From J027 sp965215855 (GTDB lineage: Bacteria; Chloroflexota; Anaerolineae; Aggregatilineales; J027), in the NCBI GenBank assembly GCA_965215855.1, contig CBDCER010000003.1, forward strand, positions 2,852,001 through 2,916,000: a stretch of 64,000 nucleotides of DNA. The letters are read 5' to 3'. The notes beneath the pieces were generated by a model. That model ran no database searches. It saw only the letters and a list, made by a program, of their open reading frames with translations, and was not told the DNA's origin. Each line of letters begins with the position of its first letter. Position 1 is the first letter of the stretch. Positions 8,914 through 17,227 of this stretch are shown here, one piece after another. The position numbers and the translations under genes were made by a program.

Positions 8914-9942
8914 CTAACGCCGGGAACGGCTACGGGATTTCGAGCGTGACCGGCCACCGGAAGAACGCTGTTTGGCCCGACTGCTTTGCTTGCTTTGTTT
9001 GTCGCCTTTGGGCGCGCTCGATTTAAGTTTTGTTACACTGATGCCGGGTTTCAGTTGGCGTTCAGTTCGCTCAATGGCTTCAGCCACTACTTGTTCCTCG
9101 ATGCTGCTCTGACCGTTATTCTGGCCCGAACTCTGGCCCGAACTTGCTGCCGGAGTAGCGGCTATGGCAGATACATCATCTTTTTGTGGGGTTTCACGCC
9201 CGATTAAGCGCCGGAAATCAGCTTTGCCCATTGCCGTATATTGCACAATACCGATGATATTGGACGTAATGAAGTAAATGGACAGACCCGATGAATAGGA
9301 CAGTGCTAGAAACCCAAACAGCAATGGCATAAACGTCGTCATGGAACGTGTCATTTGTTCGGCTTGATCAGTGGGGTCTGGTTTAGCACCGGGTTTCTTG
9401 GGTTTTTTGTTCTTCTGTTTAGCGGGCATGATAAGTTTTTGTTGCACATAGGTTGTCACAACCACCAACACTGGCAACACATAATAGGGATCGGGCAGGG
9501 CCAGGTTTAGCCACATGAATGTATTATTCATCGGAACCAGGTGATCCAGGCCACCGATCATGATGCGGTCTTGTAGCTCCAACAACTGCCGGGGGCTGGA
9601 AGCCAGCGTGGCAATAATCGCCCGCCACAAGCCGAATAGAATCGGCAACTGGATTAGCAGCGGTAAACAACCTGCAAAGGGATTAACTCCATGCTCGCGA
9701 TAGAGTGCCATTTGCTCCTGCACCAACCGTTCGCGGTCATCCTTATACTTTTGCTGCAACTGTTTGAGCTTGGGTGACAACTCTTGCATTCTCTTCATGG
9801 AGCGTTGTTGCTTGAGTGTCAAGGGCAAGATCGTTAGGCGGATAATGACCGTGAAGGCCACAATCGCCAGCATTACATTTTGCCCCAACAAGCGATAGAG
9901 CAGTAACAACAAGGTACTTAGAATATCGACAATAATACCCAT
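8914..9942 (-). CDS. yidC: YidC/Oxa1 membrane protein insertase
   Basis: Inserts membrane proteins alone or with SecYEG. The 342 residues lack the large periplasmic domain of proteobacterial YidC, as in Gram-positive types. The conserved positively charged residue of the hydrophilic groove is the Arg in FTVIIRLTILPL (about residue 35). Cytoplasmic helical hairpin around residues 45-85, then four further hydrophobic stretches. The C-terminus is a strongly basic Ser/Arg tail (about 310-342) likely to contact the ribosome. No lipobox is seen at the N-terminus. A clear AGGAG ribosome site precedes the ATG. The neighbours (rnpA, yidD, jag) are the classical context. Confidence 0.95.
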   Translation of the reverse strand: MGIIVDILSTLLLLLYRLLGQNVMLAIVAFTVIIRLTILPLTLKQQRSMKRMQELSPKLKQLQQKYKDDRERLVQEQMALYREHGVNPFAGCLPLLIQLPILFGLWRAIIATLASSPRQLLELQDRIMIGGLDHLVPMNNTFMWLNLALPDPYYVLPVLVVVTTYVQQKLIMPAKQKNKKPKKPGAKPDPTDQAEQMTRSMTTFMPLLFGFLALSYSSGLSIYFITSNIIGIVQYTAMGKADFRRLIGRETPQKDDVSAIAATPAASSGQSSGQNNGQSSIEEQVVAEAIERTERQLKPGISVTKLKSSAPKGDKQSKQSSRAKQRSSGGRSRSKSRSRSRR

Positions 9943-9961
9943 TTATTTGCTCCTGCCCGCC

Positions 9962-11191
9962 TTAATTGTCGTACTCATACGACCAGATCCGTTCACCCTC
10001 GGTGCTGTTAGCATTTAGCCGCAGTGCCAGAACCATCCTATCCGATTCTTCTGTGCCAACTACAATCAAGCGTTCTTCACCTGCACTGATCCAGGTCAAT
10101 TCGGAAACAGCACGAGTGTCGGCTTCATATTTCCACCGCAACTGTTCACTGCGCTCTGAAATCCACGTTAAGTTGAGGGCATAAATGAAGCCATCTTCGC
10201 TACCAACTATCAAAACTAATCGCCCTTCGGCATCGTCTACGATCAACGGTGTGGCTCGCACAGGTTTGTCTTCTGTCAACTGGCGTTGGCTGGCTTCACC
10301 AAACCCATCTTCAGTTAATTCAAGTTCATAGATATAACCAGACAGGTCTCCGAAGTATAACATATCATTATATAGCGCGGGACTTCCCCACACCCACCCA
10401 TCAGTCTCGAAGCGGTCTACAATTTCCCCTTCTAGGCTTACAGCCACAACTTCATTGTTCATCGTGCCCACATAAATGCGTTGGCGATCACGATCCAGCG
10501 TGATATTGCCAGGAATGCCACCGCCCAGATCAATTACCCACCGTTGGGAACCATTAGCTGGGTTGACACCATAAATGTGTTGGTCAAGCGAGGCGACAAT
10601 CAACGTGGGATCAATGCCGAAATCTTCGCCATCCAAATATAGCGGTTGGCTCCAGACGCTATGCTCTGTCTCGAATTCCCAGGCAACTTCTGGGGCATCA
10701 GCACCTTCAATGTCGGAAATACCCAGTGCCGTAATACCACCTTCGTTGCCAAAAAAAAGTGTGCCATTACTCAGACTCACTGGCGCAATGACACGTTCAC
10801 TGCTGCCAAAGGTGAAGCCCAAGAATTTCGTGCGTTCTGGCTCATAAACCCAAATGCCATCGCCAGTTTCAAAGTCGATGGCGTGAATACGGCCCTTGAA
10901 ATCACCAACATAGACTCGGTCATCAACAATTAACGCTGGCGCATAGAAATCGGTATCATCTTCACCTTTATAGCGCCAAATCTCGGTTCTCCGAATTGTG
11001 TCCTCTTCGGTGATCTCGGTACTTAAACGAACTATGGTGCGTTTGTATGACACCACTACCGAGTCATTATCGGCTGTACCGCTGATGCCCGGCCAACTTT
11101 CGCTGTTGCCAGAACAAGCGGTAATCAGCAGTGCCAACAAGATTAAGGCTCCTATTACCCAGGAGCGCGGGACCAGATGTGGCATTTTCAT
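9962..11191 (-). CDS. PQQ-like beta-propeller lipoprotein in the yidC operon
   Basis: A lipoprotein of about 409 residues. After a hydrophobic signal comes a lipobox ending ITAC, with the predicted lipidated Cys at residue 26. The remainder contains repeats of the PQQ/BamB-like type such as WVYEPERTKFLG, GSQRWVIDLGG and LRWKYEADTR, predicting a seven- or eight-bladed propeller on the outside of the membrane. The chosen ATG (11189-11191) has an AGAGGA ribosome site and avoids overlap with yidD; the longer open frame does not. It lies between yidD and yidC, suggesting a role linked to insertion or quality control of membrane proteins, but this is only positional. BamB itself works with an outer-membrane machine, which this lineage probably lacks. 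Confidence 0.8.
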   Translation of the reverse strand: MKMPHLVPRSWVIGALILLALLITACSGNSESWPGISGTADNDSVVVSYKRTIVRLSTEITEEDTIRRTEIWRYKGEDDTDFYAPALIVDDRVYVGDFKGRIHAIDFETGDGIWVYEPERTKFLGFTFGSSERVIAPVSLSNGTLFFGNEGGITALGISDIEGADAPEVAWEFETEHSVWSQPLYLDGEDFGIDPTLIVASLDQHIYGVNPANGSQRWVIDLGGGIPGNITLDRDRQRIYVGTMNNEVVAVSLEGEIVDRFETDGWVWGSPALYNDMLYFGDLSGYIYELELTEDGFGEASQRQLTEDKPVRATPLIVDDAEGRLVLIVGSEDGFIYALNLTWISERSEQLRWKYEADTRAVSELTWISAGEERLIVVGTEESDRMVLALRLNANSTEGERIWSYEYDN

Positions 11192-11207
11192 TGCAGGGAT
11201 TCCTCTT

Positions 11208-11450
11208 TCAGGCTTTTGCACGCCGCTTGTCCTTCTTACCTTCTGGCACAGGATCATAGCCGCCAGGGCTTAAACCATGACATCGCGAGATGCGTTTGAT
11301 CCCCAACCATGTTCCGCGCAAAGCACCGTGGCGTTGAACGGCCTGATAAGTGTAATGGGAACAAGTTGGATCATAACGACAGGCGGAAGGAAAGATCGGC
11401 GACAGAAATTTCTGATAGAACCGTATGAAGCCTAACGCCACATATCGCAT
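11208..11450 (-). CDS. yidD: YidD membrane protein insertion efficiency factor
   Basis: A small protein of 80 residues with the YidD/HlyA family signature: FIRFYQKFLSP, CRYDPTCSHYTYQA and WLGIKRISRCHGLSPGGYDPVP. The family is thought to assist YidC-dependent insertion at the membrane. The ATG at 11448-11450 has GGAG seven bases upstream; the open frame extends four codons further to a TTG without a ribosome site. It follows rnpA closely, the conserved order in most bacteria. Confidence 0.93.
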   Translation of the reverse strand: MRYVALGFIRFYQKFLSPIFPSACRYDPTCSHYTYQAVQRHGALRGTWLGIKRISRCHGLSPGGYDPVPEGKKDKRRAKA

Positions 11451-11468
11451 GATGATCTCCAAGCCTAA

Positions 11469-11819
11469 TTATGATGCCAAAAGTGTAGTACGGCGCAACA
11501 GACGACCCAATGCTGTGTGGATTTGTCCATAACTGGCCTGGGCAACAGGTAAGCGGGCAATCAGGGCCATATCATAGCCTTGCGTCGTATCCTGTACAAT
11601 CATGGGTTCGTAGTGACGCAAAGCCTCGCGCAGGCGACGCCGAATCTTGTTGCGTTGTACGGCTTTTCCCAGGCGACGACTGACAATCACGCCATAACAA
11701 TTGTGCTGTTTGTCGTTGGCGCGATAACTGAACACAAAGAGCGGGTGTCGGACAACCTGTCCTTCGGCCCGCAATTGTTCAAAATCGACTCGACGCCGCA
11801 GCCGCAAATGACGCTGCAA
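11469..11819 (-). CDS. rnpA: ribonuclease P protein component
   Basis: The protein subunit that helps the RNase P RNA process tRNA 5' ends. The 116 residues include the RNR motif region AVQRNKIRRRLREALR and a basic N-terminus (RLRRRVDF). The likely start is TTG at 11817-11819, three bases after the rpmH stop, consistent with translational coupling; no better start keeps the conserved N-terminus. The RNase P RNA gene is not in the window. Confidence 0.93.
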   Translation of the reverse strand: MQRHLRLRRRVDFEQLRAEGQVVRHPLFVFSYRANDKQHNCYGVIVSRRLGKAVQRNKIRRRLREALRHYEPMIVQDTTQGYDMALIARLPVAQASYGQIHTALGRLLRRTTLLAS

Positions 11820-11822
11820 AGA

Positions 11823-11999
11823 TCAGGAAGCCTTCCAGTTCACTTTCTTCACATGGGCACGCTGTACGGCCAATTGATGACGGCCTTTAGCCCGCCGCGC
11901 TTTTATCACTCGACGCCCGCCGCGTGTGGTCATTCGTTTGCGGAAACCATGGACACGCGCACGACGCCGGATTTTGGGTTGCCAAGTACGTTTCGGCAT
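11823..11999 (-). CDS. rpmH: 50S ribosomal protein L34
   Basis: A 58-residue basic protein starting MPKRTWQPKIRRRARVHGF and continuing with RKRMTTRGGRRVIKARRAKG, the universal L34 core. A C-terminal extension of about 13 residues goes beyond the usual 44-47. It is the first gene of the operon, downstream of the promoter at 12063-12091, and is followed at once by rnpA. It was read by direct translation of the minus strand. Confidence 0.95.
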   Translation of the reverse strand: MPKRTWQPKIRRRARVHGFRKRMTTRGGRRVIKARRAKGRHQLAVQRAHVKKVNWKAS

Positions 12000-12037
12000 A
12001 ACTCCACCATTTCAAAATGTTAGCCTTACAAAAGAAA

Positions 12038-12052
12038 AACGCCGATGGCGTT
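12038..12052 (-). other. hairpin with U-tract at the very start of the rpmH leader
   Basis: AACGCC and GGCGTT pair around a 3-base loop. On the minus strand they are followed by TTTCTTTT, the form of an intrinsic terminator. The predicted start of the rpmH transcript lies only a few bases upstream, so the hairpin would be the first thing transcribed. It could be an attenuator or a 5' stabilising cap. Confidence 0.45.
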
Positions 12053-12062
12053 CAGGCCAATA

Positions 12063-12091
12063 AGTATAGCGCACGTGAATCAGACGGTCAA
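12063..12091 (-). promoter_or_regulatory. rpmH operon promoter
   Basis: On the minus strand TTGACC (plus 12086-12091), a 17-base spacer and TATACT (plus 12063-12068). A near-consensus sigma70 promoter for rpmH-rnpA-yidD-yidC-jag. Confidence 0.75.
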
Positions 12092-12115
12092 CGGTTTTCC
12101 GTTCACCCCTCAGAG

Positions 12116-12124
12116 TGCTATAAT
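12116..12124 (+). promoter_or_regulatory. extended -10 promoter of the parA unit
   Basis: TGCTATAAT is a perfect -10 hexamer with the TGn extension. No good -35 is present at the expected distance. It lies 66 bases before the parA start and is divergent from the rpmH promoter. Confidence 0.6.
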
Positions 12125-12190
12125 CTTGGGATAAGTTAGAGAAAAGTTAGTGGGTGTCATGTTATTGAACCAATCGGTGGGAGGCATTGG

Positions 12191-12976
12191 GTGACCCGCA
12201 CACTGGTTATTGCCAATCAAAAAGGCGGCATTGGTAAATCGACATCGGTGCTTAACATCGGGCGTGCCCTTACAGAACAAGGGTATCGTGTTTTGCTGAT
12301 TGACCTGGACCCTCAAGGCGGATTGACCGCTGCTGTTGGTGTCGATTCGTATAGTGTGCGCCGCAGTACCTATTCACTGTTGATTTACGAAAATACCTCA
12401 CTGGGGCGTTTGATGCGTCTCGTCAGCAAGAATCTAGCCCTGTTACCTGCCAGTATTGATCTGGCAAGTGCTGAGGTTCAGCTTGCCAGCAAACGTGATC
12501 AGGTGGTCCGTCTGAAGCGTGCCCTGGACCAAAATCGGGTTGCAGTGGCGTTCGATTATATTATTATTGACACGCCACCCGCCCTCGGCATCTTGACGGC
12601 CAATGGTTTGGTGGCGGCTGGTGAGTTGTTGATACCCGTTCAATGCCAATATTTAGCAATGCGTGGAGTACGAGGATTATTGGATACTACCCAACGTATC
12701 CAGCGCCAATTAAACCCAGATTTGCGAGTGACGGGTTTATTTGCAACCATGTATCGGGAAGGGTCCACGCACGCACAGGAAGTGGTGGATGAATTGCACG
12801 AGGTTTTTGGATCACAAATGTTTCAGGCGATTGTTCCATTAGCAGATGTGGTGGCCGAAGCACCTGTAGCCGAACTGTCGGTTTTGGATTATGCACCACA
12901 ACACCCGGCGTCTCAGGCGTACCGGGCACTCACACAAGAAATTATCAGTCGGGGAGTAAACAAGCGTGAGTCATGA
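12191..12976 (+). CDS. ParA/Soj-type P-loop ATPase
   Basis: A 261-residue deviant Walker A ATPase. KGGIGKST (residues 11-18) is the ParA/MinD-type P-loop with the signature lysine. LIDLDPQGG at about 37 is the A' motif and the Walker B-like IIIDTPPALG lies near 125. Such ATPases form dimers on DNA or membrane and position cargo. The GTG start has a GGGAGG site six bases upstream. The neighbours are unusual: no parB follows. Instead the stop overlaps by 11 bases the start of a large membrane protein, implying translational coupling. It could be the chromosomal Soj with ParB elsewhere, or an orphan ParA dedicated to its membrane partner. Confidence 0.88.
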   Translation: MTRTLVIANQKGGIGKSTSVLNIGRALTEQGYRVLLIDLDPQGGLTAAVGVDSYSVRRSTYSLLIYENTSLGRLMRLVSKNLALLPASIDLASAEVQLASKRDQVVRLKRALDQNRVAVAFDYIIIDTPPALGILTANGLVAAGELLIPVQCQYLAMRGVRGLLDTTQRIQRQLNPDLRVTGLFATMYREGSTHAQEVVDELHEVFGSQMFQAIVPLADVVAEAPVAELSVLDYAPQHPASQAYRALTQEIISRGVNKRES

Positions 12977-14765
12977 TGACGATTTCAAGCGAGCATCGCT
13001 GCGAGGACGTGGTTGGCGGATATTGCGCGGACAGGATCAGCCTGATGAACAGTCCCCGATTTCAGATGATTTACAACTGACATCGGATGAAGTCGATGAT
13101 TTTCTGTCTGCTGGCCCGCCTCCTATTGGAATGATGATGCCCTTATCCTCGCCAATTGAGAAGGATTTGGACATGCCACTGCCTGAATCAACCCTTACGC
13201 CTCCAGCACCACCACCTGCCGAGGACTATGCTTCTCCCGTTGCCACACTGCCATCTCAACCAGAAATGGCTGCACCTGAAACTCTTGAAAGTGGATACCG
13301 GCTACCAGTGGAATCAACCACAGGCAAGACTGATTTGGAAAGCAGCGAATGGGCCGGACTTTTGACAGAACAGGACGAAGCAGAATGGTTCACTAGTGCT
13401 GCATCAGCTTCTGATGACCCATCGCTGATTCAACATGCGGATGATGTTCTTCTCACTTCTGCCGATTCCGATCAAGACGCATACGTGACTCAACCCCTCG
13501 ACCAGGAAGTGCCTGAGATTAGTGCAACTGATGAGGCGCTACCCCTTGTTGAGACAGGTGATACTGCTACTAATGTTGTCCAATTGGAGGGGCAATCTCG
13601 CCAGACACGGGAAGGTGTCCAAGCCCTAATTCCCGATGCACCAGAACGTCCAGCGCAATTGTCCGAAATGCCAGAATCGCCAATGGCGGCCTCTGCTGAT
13701 CAACCCTTCCGCTCTGAGGGAGTAGGGCCAGTTGGTCAGCGCAACGAAGGAATTCCCTTGATCGAAGACATTGATCATCCCCGTATGGTTGATCTGGACG
13801 GCGCATTACATTCGGTGAAGGGGGTTGCATCCTTGATTCCGACTGCACCGGAAACCCCTGCTGATGATCTGGGGCCGGATCTGGTTGTTGTGGCAGACGA
13901 AGGTCATATCAAAGGCAGTGGTGGCATCTACGGCCTGGGGATGCGTACTATGCCCCAAGCGGAATTGCTCGAAAGTCCATTTGGTAGACCCGTTCCTCGC
14001 CAACGCTCTGAGGAACTCTTTGGGCCAACAGGTAGTGCTGATCCGGTTATCCTTGATCAATTGGTGGATGATGCCCAGATTCAGCAGGCGTGGCAGGCAA
14101 TTAAAGATTTGCAGGAAGCCATTGCTGATCAACCACCGCTGGATCGCACCCGTACCGATACCTATCAACAAGAATTGTTGCGGGCCAGCGAACTGTTGTT
14201 GCAATCGCGTGAAAATTATGATGATTCGCGGGCGATTTTATATCGGGTTCGCACGGATTTCCGGCGTGACCAACAAATTGAGGCCGATGTTATCCGGTTT
14301 CGTCCTTTGTTGTTGAAATATCTGTTGGGATGGTCAATTGCCCTGGTTGTATTGGCTTTTTTCAAGGGATTTATCAACGATGTGGCCGATTCGATTGAGG
14401 CTCCCTTCCTGGCAGCAGCTTATCTTCCTGCGCTTTTTGGGGCGGCAGGCGGTCTTTTCCTGGCCTATTCCACATTGAATAAACATACTACCGTGCGCCG
14501 CGACTTCGACTCAATCCACGTTCCCTGGTATTTGTTTACACCGTTGATCGGTATTTTGATGGGTTTCTTGACGTTCTTGCTGGCGGTCGTTGGCGTGGCA
14601 ACCACCGTTACCCAAGACCTGACCGACCCTGACACACTGGAACAATGGCCGGTCGCTATCTGGTTGTTGGCATTCGCGGCAGGGATGCAGCAAAATTGGG
14701 TGATCCAACGTTTACGGGTACTACGTGGTGAATCGAATAATGGGCCAGCGTCTGATCGACAGTAA
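12966..14765 (+). CDS. acidic low-complexity protein with four C-terminal membrane segments
   Basis: A 599-residue protein of unrecognised family. Residues 1-360 are acidic, rich in Pro, Ser, Thr, Asp and Glu, and probably disordered. They contain two copies of a short motif, VQALIPDAPERPA (about 218-230) and VASLIPTAPETPA (about 287-299), which may be linear binding sites. Residues 363-440 look helical, possibly coiled coil. Four hydrophobic segments follow at about 449-470, 480-502, 520-547 and 561-577. The GTG start overlaps the end of the parA gene, so the two proteins are probably made together, and the long soluble arm could be what the ATPase acts on. No enzymatic motif is seen. Confidence 0.75.
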   Translation: MSHDDDFKRASLRGRGWRILRGQDQPDEQSPISDDLQLTSDEVDDFLSAGPPPIGMMMPLSSPIEKDLDMPLPESTLTPPAPPPAEDYASPVATLPSQPEMAAPETLESGYRLPVESTTGKTDLESSEWAGLLTEQDEAEWFTSAASASDDPSLIQHADDVLLTSADSDQDAYVTQPLDQEVPEISATDEALPLVETGDTATNVVQLEGQSRQTREGVQALIPDAPERPAQLSEMPESPMAASADQPFRSEGVGPVGQRNEGIPLIEDIDHPRMVDLDGALHSVKGVASLIPTAPETPADDLGPDLVVVADEGHIKGSGGIYGLGMRTMPQAELLESPFGRPVPRQRSEELFGPTGSADPVILDQLVDDAQIQQAWQAIKDLQEAIADQPPLDRTRTDTYQQELLRASELLLQSRENYDDSRAILYRVRTDFRRDQQIEADVIRFRPLLLKYLLGWSIALVVLAFFKGFINDVADSIEAPFLAAAYLPALFGAAGGLFLAYSTLNKHTTVRRDFDSIHVPWYLFTPLIGILMGFLTFLLAVVGVATTVTQDLTDPDTLEQWPVAIWLLAFAAGMQQNWVIQRLRVLRGESNNGPASDRQ

Positions 14766-15219
14766 CCAATTATCATGCACGATTTTGTGTAGGAGTTCTG
14801 TCTGAAAGCACCGAATTCGACTCGGCATAATAGGAATCGGATGGGGTAAGTATTTAGAGAACATGGGGCGTGGAAAGTTGCGCTCCTTTTTGTTGCTTGA
14901 AACATCGAGATAAAGCCAACCAAGGACAAAGATTGAGAGGTCATTCCAATCAGAGTTCATACAGACAATAAGTTCAGAATATTGCTAATCGGCAGGCGAG
15001 CCGAGATGGGTCTGGATCCGATAATTGTGGCCTGAAAAATTAGACAAGAGTGGTGGGCAACACGAAAGATATTCACATTACGTTCGCTCAGATGATAGAA
15101 TGCGCTGCGGCAGACACCGGAAATAGGGATGGTCTCTGAGGTGTTGGCTATCGTTAAGTGTTGCTGTGGCTTGAGAAATCGAGTCCTGAAAATCCTGCGA
15201 AACATAGTAGGGAGAATTG
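14766..15219 (+). other. 454-base intergenic region without a recognised gene
   Basis: Several short frames cross this stretch on both strands, but none has a ribosome site, a recognisable motif or neighbour-like codon use. No strong hairpin, tRNA or repeat was found. The last 15 bases contain the AGGGAGA ribosome site of the lipoprotein gene that follows. Confidence 0.5.
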
Positions 15220-15981
15220 ATGAGACAGTTAGCAAAATGGTTGCCTTTAATCATACTTGGCGTGTTGGTCATGGCAGCCTGTGGTGGCGATGAGCCAGAA
15301 GTAGAACGTAATGAATTTGAGGTTGCCGACCCCATTACCGAGATTGACTTCAGCGCGGCAGATGACATTGAAATTGGTGGCTTCGATGATGGATCAAGTC
15401 TGCTGGTGCGCGATGGGCAATATTTGGTTAGCACAACCAGCACCGAAGGTAGTCGCTATCTATATGGTACGCTGAATGACCAGTATCCTGAGTTAAAAAA
15501 CGTGGTCATTGAAGTTGAAACGACTCCCCAAGCCGGTGATGAAAACAATTGGTTTGGTGTGATGTGTCGGGTGGATGAAGAGGGAACGGGTTATGCGTTT
15601 CTCATCAGCGCCGATGGCTTCTGGGGAATTTCTCGCACTGATGGTCGTAGCTTGGAATTCCTCGAAAATTGGCGTGAAACGGATGCTATCCGCACTGGTC
15701 GAGAGACCAATCATATTCGGGCTTATTGTGTGGGCGATTATTTGGCGTTGTACGTCAATGATGAGTTCGTTGGCGATCACACCGACAGCCGAATCGACGA
15801 CATTGGCCGTGTAGCATTAATGGCGGGTGGCGTGCGCGATAACAGGATCACTGTGGCCTTTGACAATCTGGTAATACAGCCCGCCAATCGCAAGGGCCAG
15901 CCCAATACTGCAACCCCAGCCCCAGTTGAGGAAGCATCTCCCGAACCTCAAACTACGTTGGATGTGCCATCGCTCGAATAG
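15220..15981 (+). CDS. lipoprotein with a concanavalin-like/3-keto-disaccharide-hydrolase-type fold
   Basis: A 253-residue secreted lipoprotein. The signal sequence MRQLAKWLPLIILGVLVMAA is followed by Cys 21. The body has the pattern of LamG/DUF1080-like jelly rolls: NNWFGVMCRVDEEGTGYAFL, then LALYVNDEFVGDH, then GRVALMAGG and VAFDNLVI. Such domains usually bind or cleave carbohydrate; no catalytic residues can be assigned here. The C-terminal 30 residues are Pro/Thr-rich. The ATG at 15220 has AGGGAGA upstream; a TTG directly before it is an unlikely start. A hairpin terminator follows, so it is probably transcribed alone. Confidence 0.75.
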   Translation: MRQLAKWLPLIILGVLVMAACGGDEPEVERNEFEVADPITEIDFSAADDIEIGGFDDGSSLLVRDGQYLVSTTSTEGSRYLYGTLNDQYPELKNVVIEVETTPQAGDENNWFGVMCRVDEEGTGYAFLISADGFWGISRTDGRSLEFLENWRETDAIRTGRETNHIRAYCVGDYLALYVNDEFVGDHTDSRIDDIGRVALMAGGVRDNRITVAFDNLVIQPANRKGQPNTATPAPVEEASPEPQTTLDVPSLE

Positions 15982-15993
15982 ACATGATACTCG

Positions 15994-16019
15994 CCGGACG
16001 GACTACACAGTTCGTCCGG
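15994..16019 (+). terminator. hairpin terminator after the lipoprotein gene
   Basis: CCGGACGGAC (15994-16003) pairs with GTTCGTCCGG (16010-16019) around a 6-base loop, with one G-U pair. The tail TTCGCGTTATC is only weakly T-rich, so termination efficiency is uncertain. Confidence 0.55.
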
Positions 16020-16087
16020 TTCGCGTTATCCCCATTCCCCCTTTACAATATTCTTAGAATTTCTCCAAAAACTTGAAGGGTTCATTT

Positions 16088-17212
16088 ATGTCCAAGAAGA
16101 ACATTGGTATCTTGACAGCAGGTGGCGATAGTCCCGGCTTGAATGCCGCCATTCGGGGCGTGGGCAAAGCGGCCTTAAATGCTTATGGAATGAGTATCAT
16201 CGGTTTTCGAGACGGCTTCCGAGGGCTGGTCGAAAATCGCACAGTGCAACTGAATCGGAATGCGCTATCTGGCATTCTGACCATAGGTGGGACCATCCTG
16301 GGAACCAGCCGCGACAAGCCGCATCGTATGATGATGGGAAACAAAGAAATGGATATGACCGACGTCATTATCGAGAACTATCAGAAACATCAGTTGGATG
16401 CACTGGTATGCCTGGGGGGCGGCGGCACACAGAAAAATGCCTTCCGGCTGCATCAGAAGGGCCTGAATATTGTCACCTTACCCAAGACCATTGACAATGA
16501 TGTGGCGATGACCGATATGACTTTTGGCTTTGATACGGCGCTCAACATCGCCTCAGAAGCCATTGACCGCCTGCACAGTACCGCCCATAGTCACCATCGC
16601 ATCATCGTCGTGGAAATTATGGGGCACAATACCGGCTGGCTGGCGTTAGGAGCTGGTCTGGCGGGCGGGGCCGATGTCATCTTGATCCCCGAAATCCCCT
16701 ATGATATAGACCGTGTGGCAGAAGCGATCCGGCTGCGGAGCATTGGTGGCAAGGGATTCAGCATCGTGGCGGTATCTGAAGGTGCAATGTCCAGAGGTGA
16801 CTACGATACGCTACAAGTCCTCAATGAGCAAAAGTCAAAAGCTAAATCCAAAGAAGATAAGGATAAGCTCAAAGCGCAGATTGAGGAAGTGGAGTCGCGG
16901 CAGGTTGAAAGCACCCTGCATGTGACGCATCAACTTGAGGAACGTACTGGCCTGGAATCACGATTGACAATTTTGGGACATGTTCAACGTGGCGGAACGC
17001 CGTCACCAGTTGATCGTTTGTTAGCAACGCGGTTGGGGACGGGGGCTGCCAAATGTATCAATGATGGTGTCTATGGCGTGATGATTGCGTCTCGCGGCGA
17101 AGGCGTCGAGGCTGTACCATTGGAGAAAGTAGCCGGTAATCGTAAATCCGTACCCTTGGACCACCCCTGGATTGAAAGTGCCCAATTGGTCGGCATTAAT
17201 CTGGGCAACTGA
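16088..17212 (+). CDS. pfkA: 6-phosphofructokinase
   Basis: Phosphorylates fructose 6-phosphate in glycolysis. From the ATG at 16088 (AAGGG ribosome site upstream) the protein has 374 residues. ILTAGGDSPGLNAAIRG forms the N-terminal phosphate loop, PKTIDND (132-138) holds the catalytic Asp, and MGHNTGWLALG is the substrate segment. Two points are atypical for ATP-PfkA. The usual GGDGS loop reads GGGGT (110-114), lacking the Asp. The catalytic loop has PKTIDND, found in PPi-dependent and mixed-substrate enzymes, not PGTIDND. A Lys-rich insert of about 40 residues (about 245-285) precedes RLTILGHVQRGG. The phosphoryl donor therefore cannot be assumed. It is monocistronic or nearly so. Confidence 0.92.
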   Translation: MSKKNIGILTAGGDSPGLNAAIRGVGKAALNAYGMSIIGFRDGFRGLVENRTVQLNRNALSGILTIGGTILGTSRDKPHRMMMGNKEMDMTDVIIENYQKHQLDALVCLGGGGTQKNAFRLHQKGLNIVTLPKTIDNDVAMTDMTFGFDTALNIASEAIDRLHSTAHSHHRIIVVEIMGHNTGWLALGAGLAGGADVILIPEIPYDIDRVAEAIRLRSIGGKGFSIVAVSEGAMSRGDYDTLQVLNEQKSKAKSKEDKDKLKAQIEEVESRQVESTLHVTHQLEERTGLESRLTILGHVQRGGTPSPVDRLLATRLGTGAAKCINDGVYGVMIASRGEGVEAVPLEKVAGNRKSVPLDHPWIESAQLVGINLGN

Positions 17213-17227
17213 TCCTTGTGATAGAAG

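Noticed and set aside
8279..8917. 212-codon plus-strand frame across jag
   Set aside because: It is entirely antisense to a conserved jag gene with all expected domains, is Ser/Arg-rich as expected from the complement, and has no ribosome site.
14465..15235. Overlapping minus-strand frames in and before the 454-base gap
   Set aside because: No ribosome sites, no motifs, and the first one runs into the antisense of the ParA partner gene.
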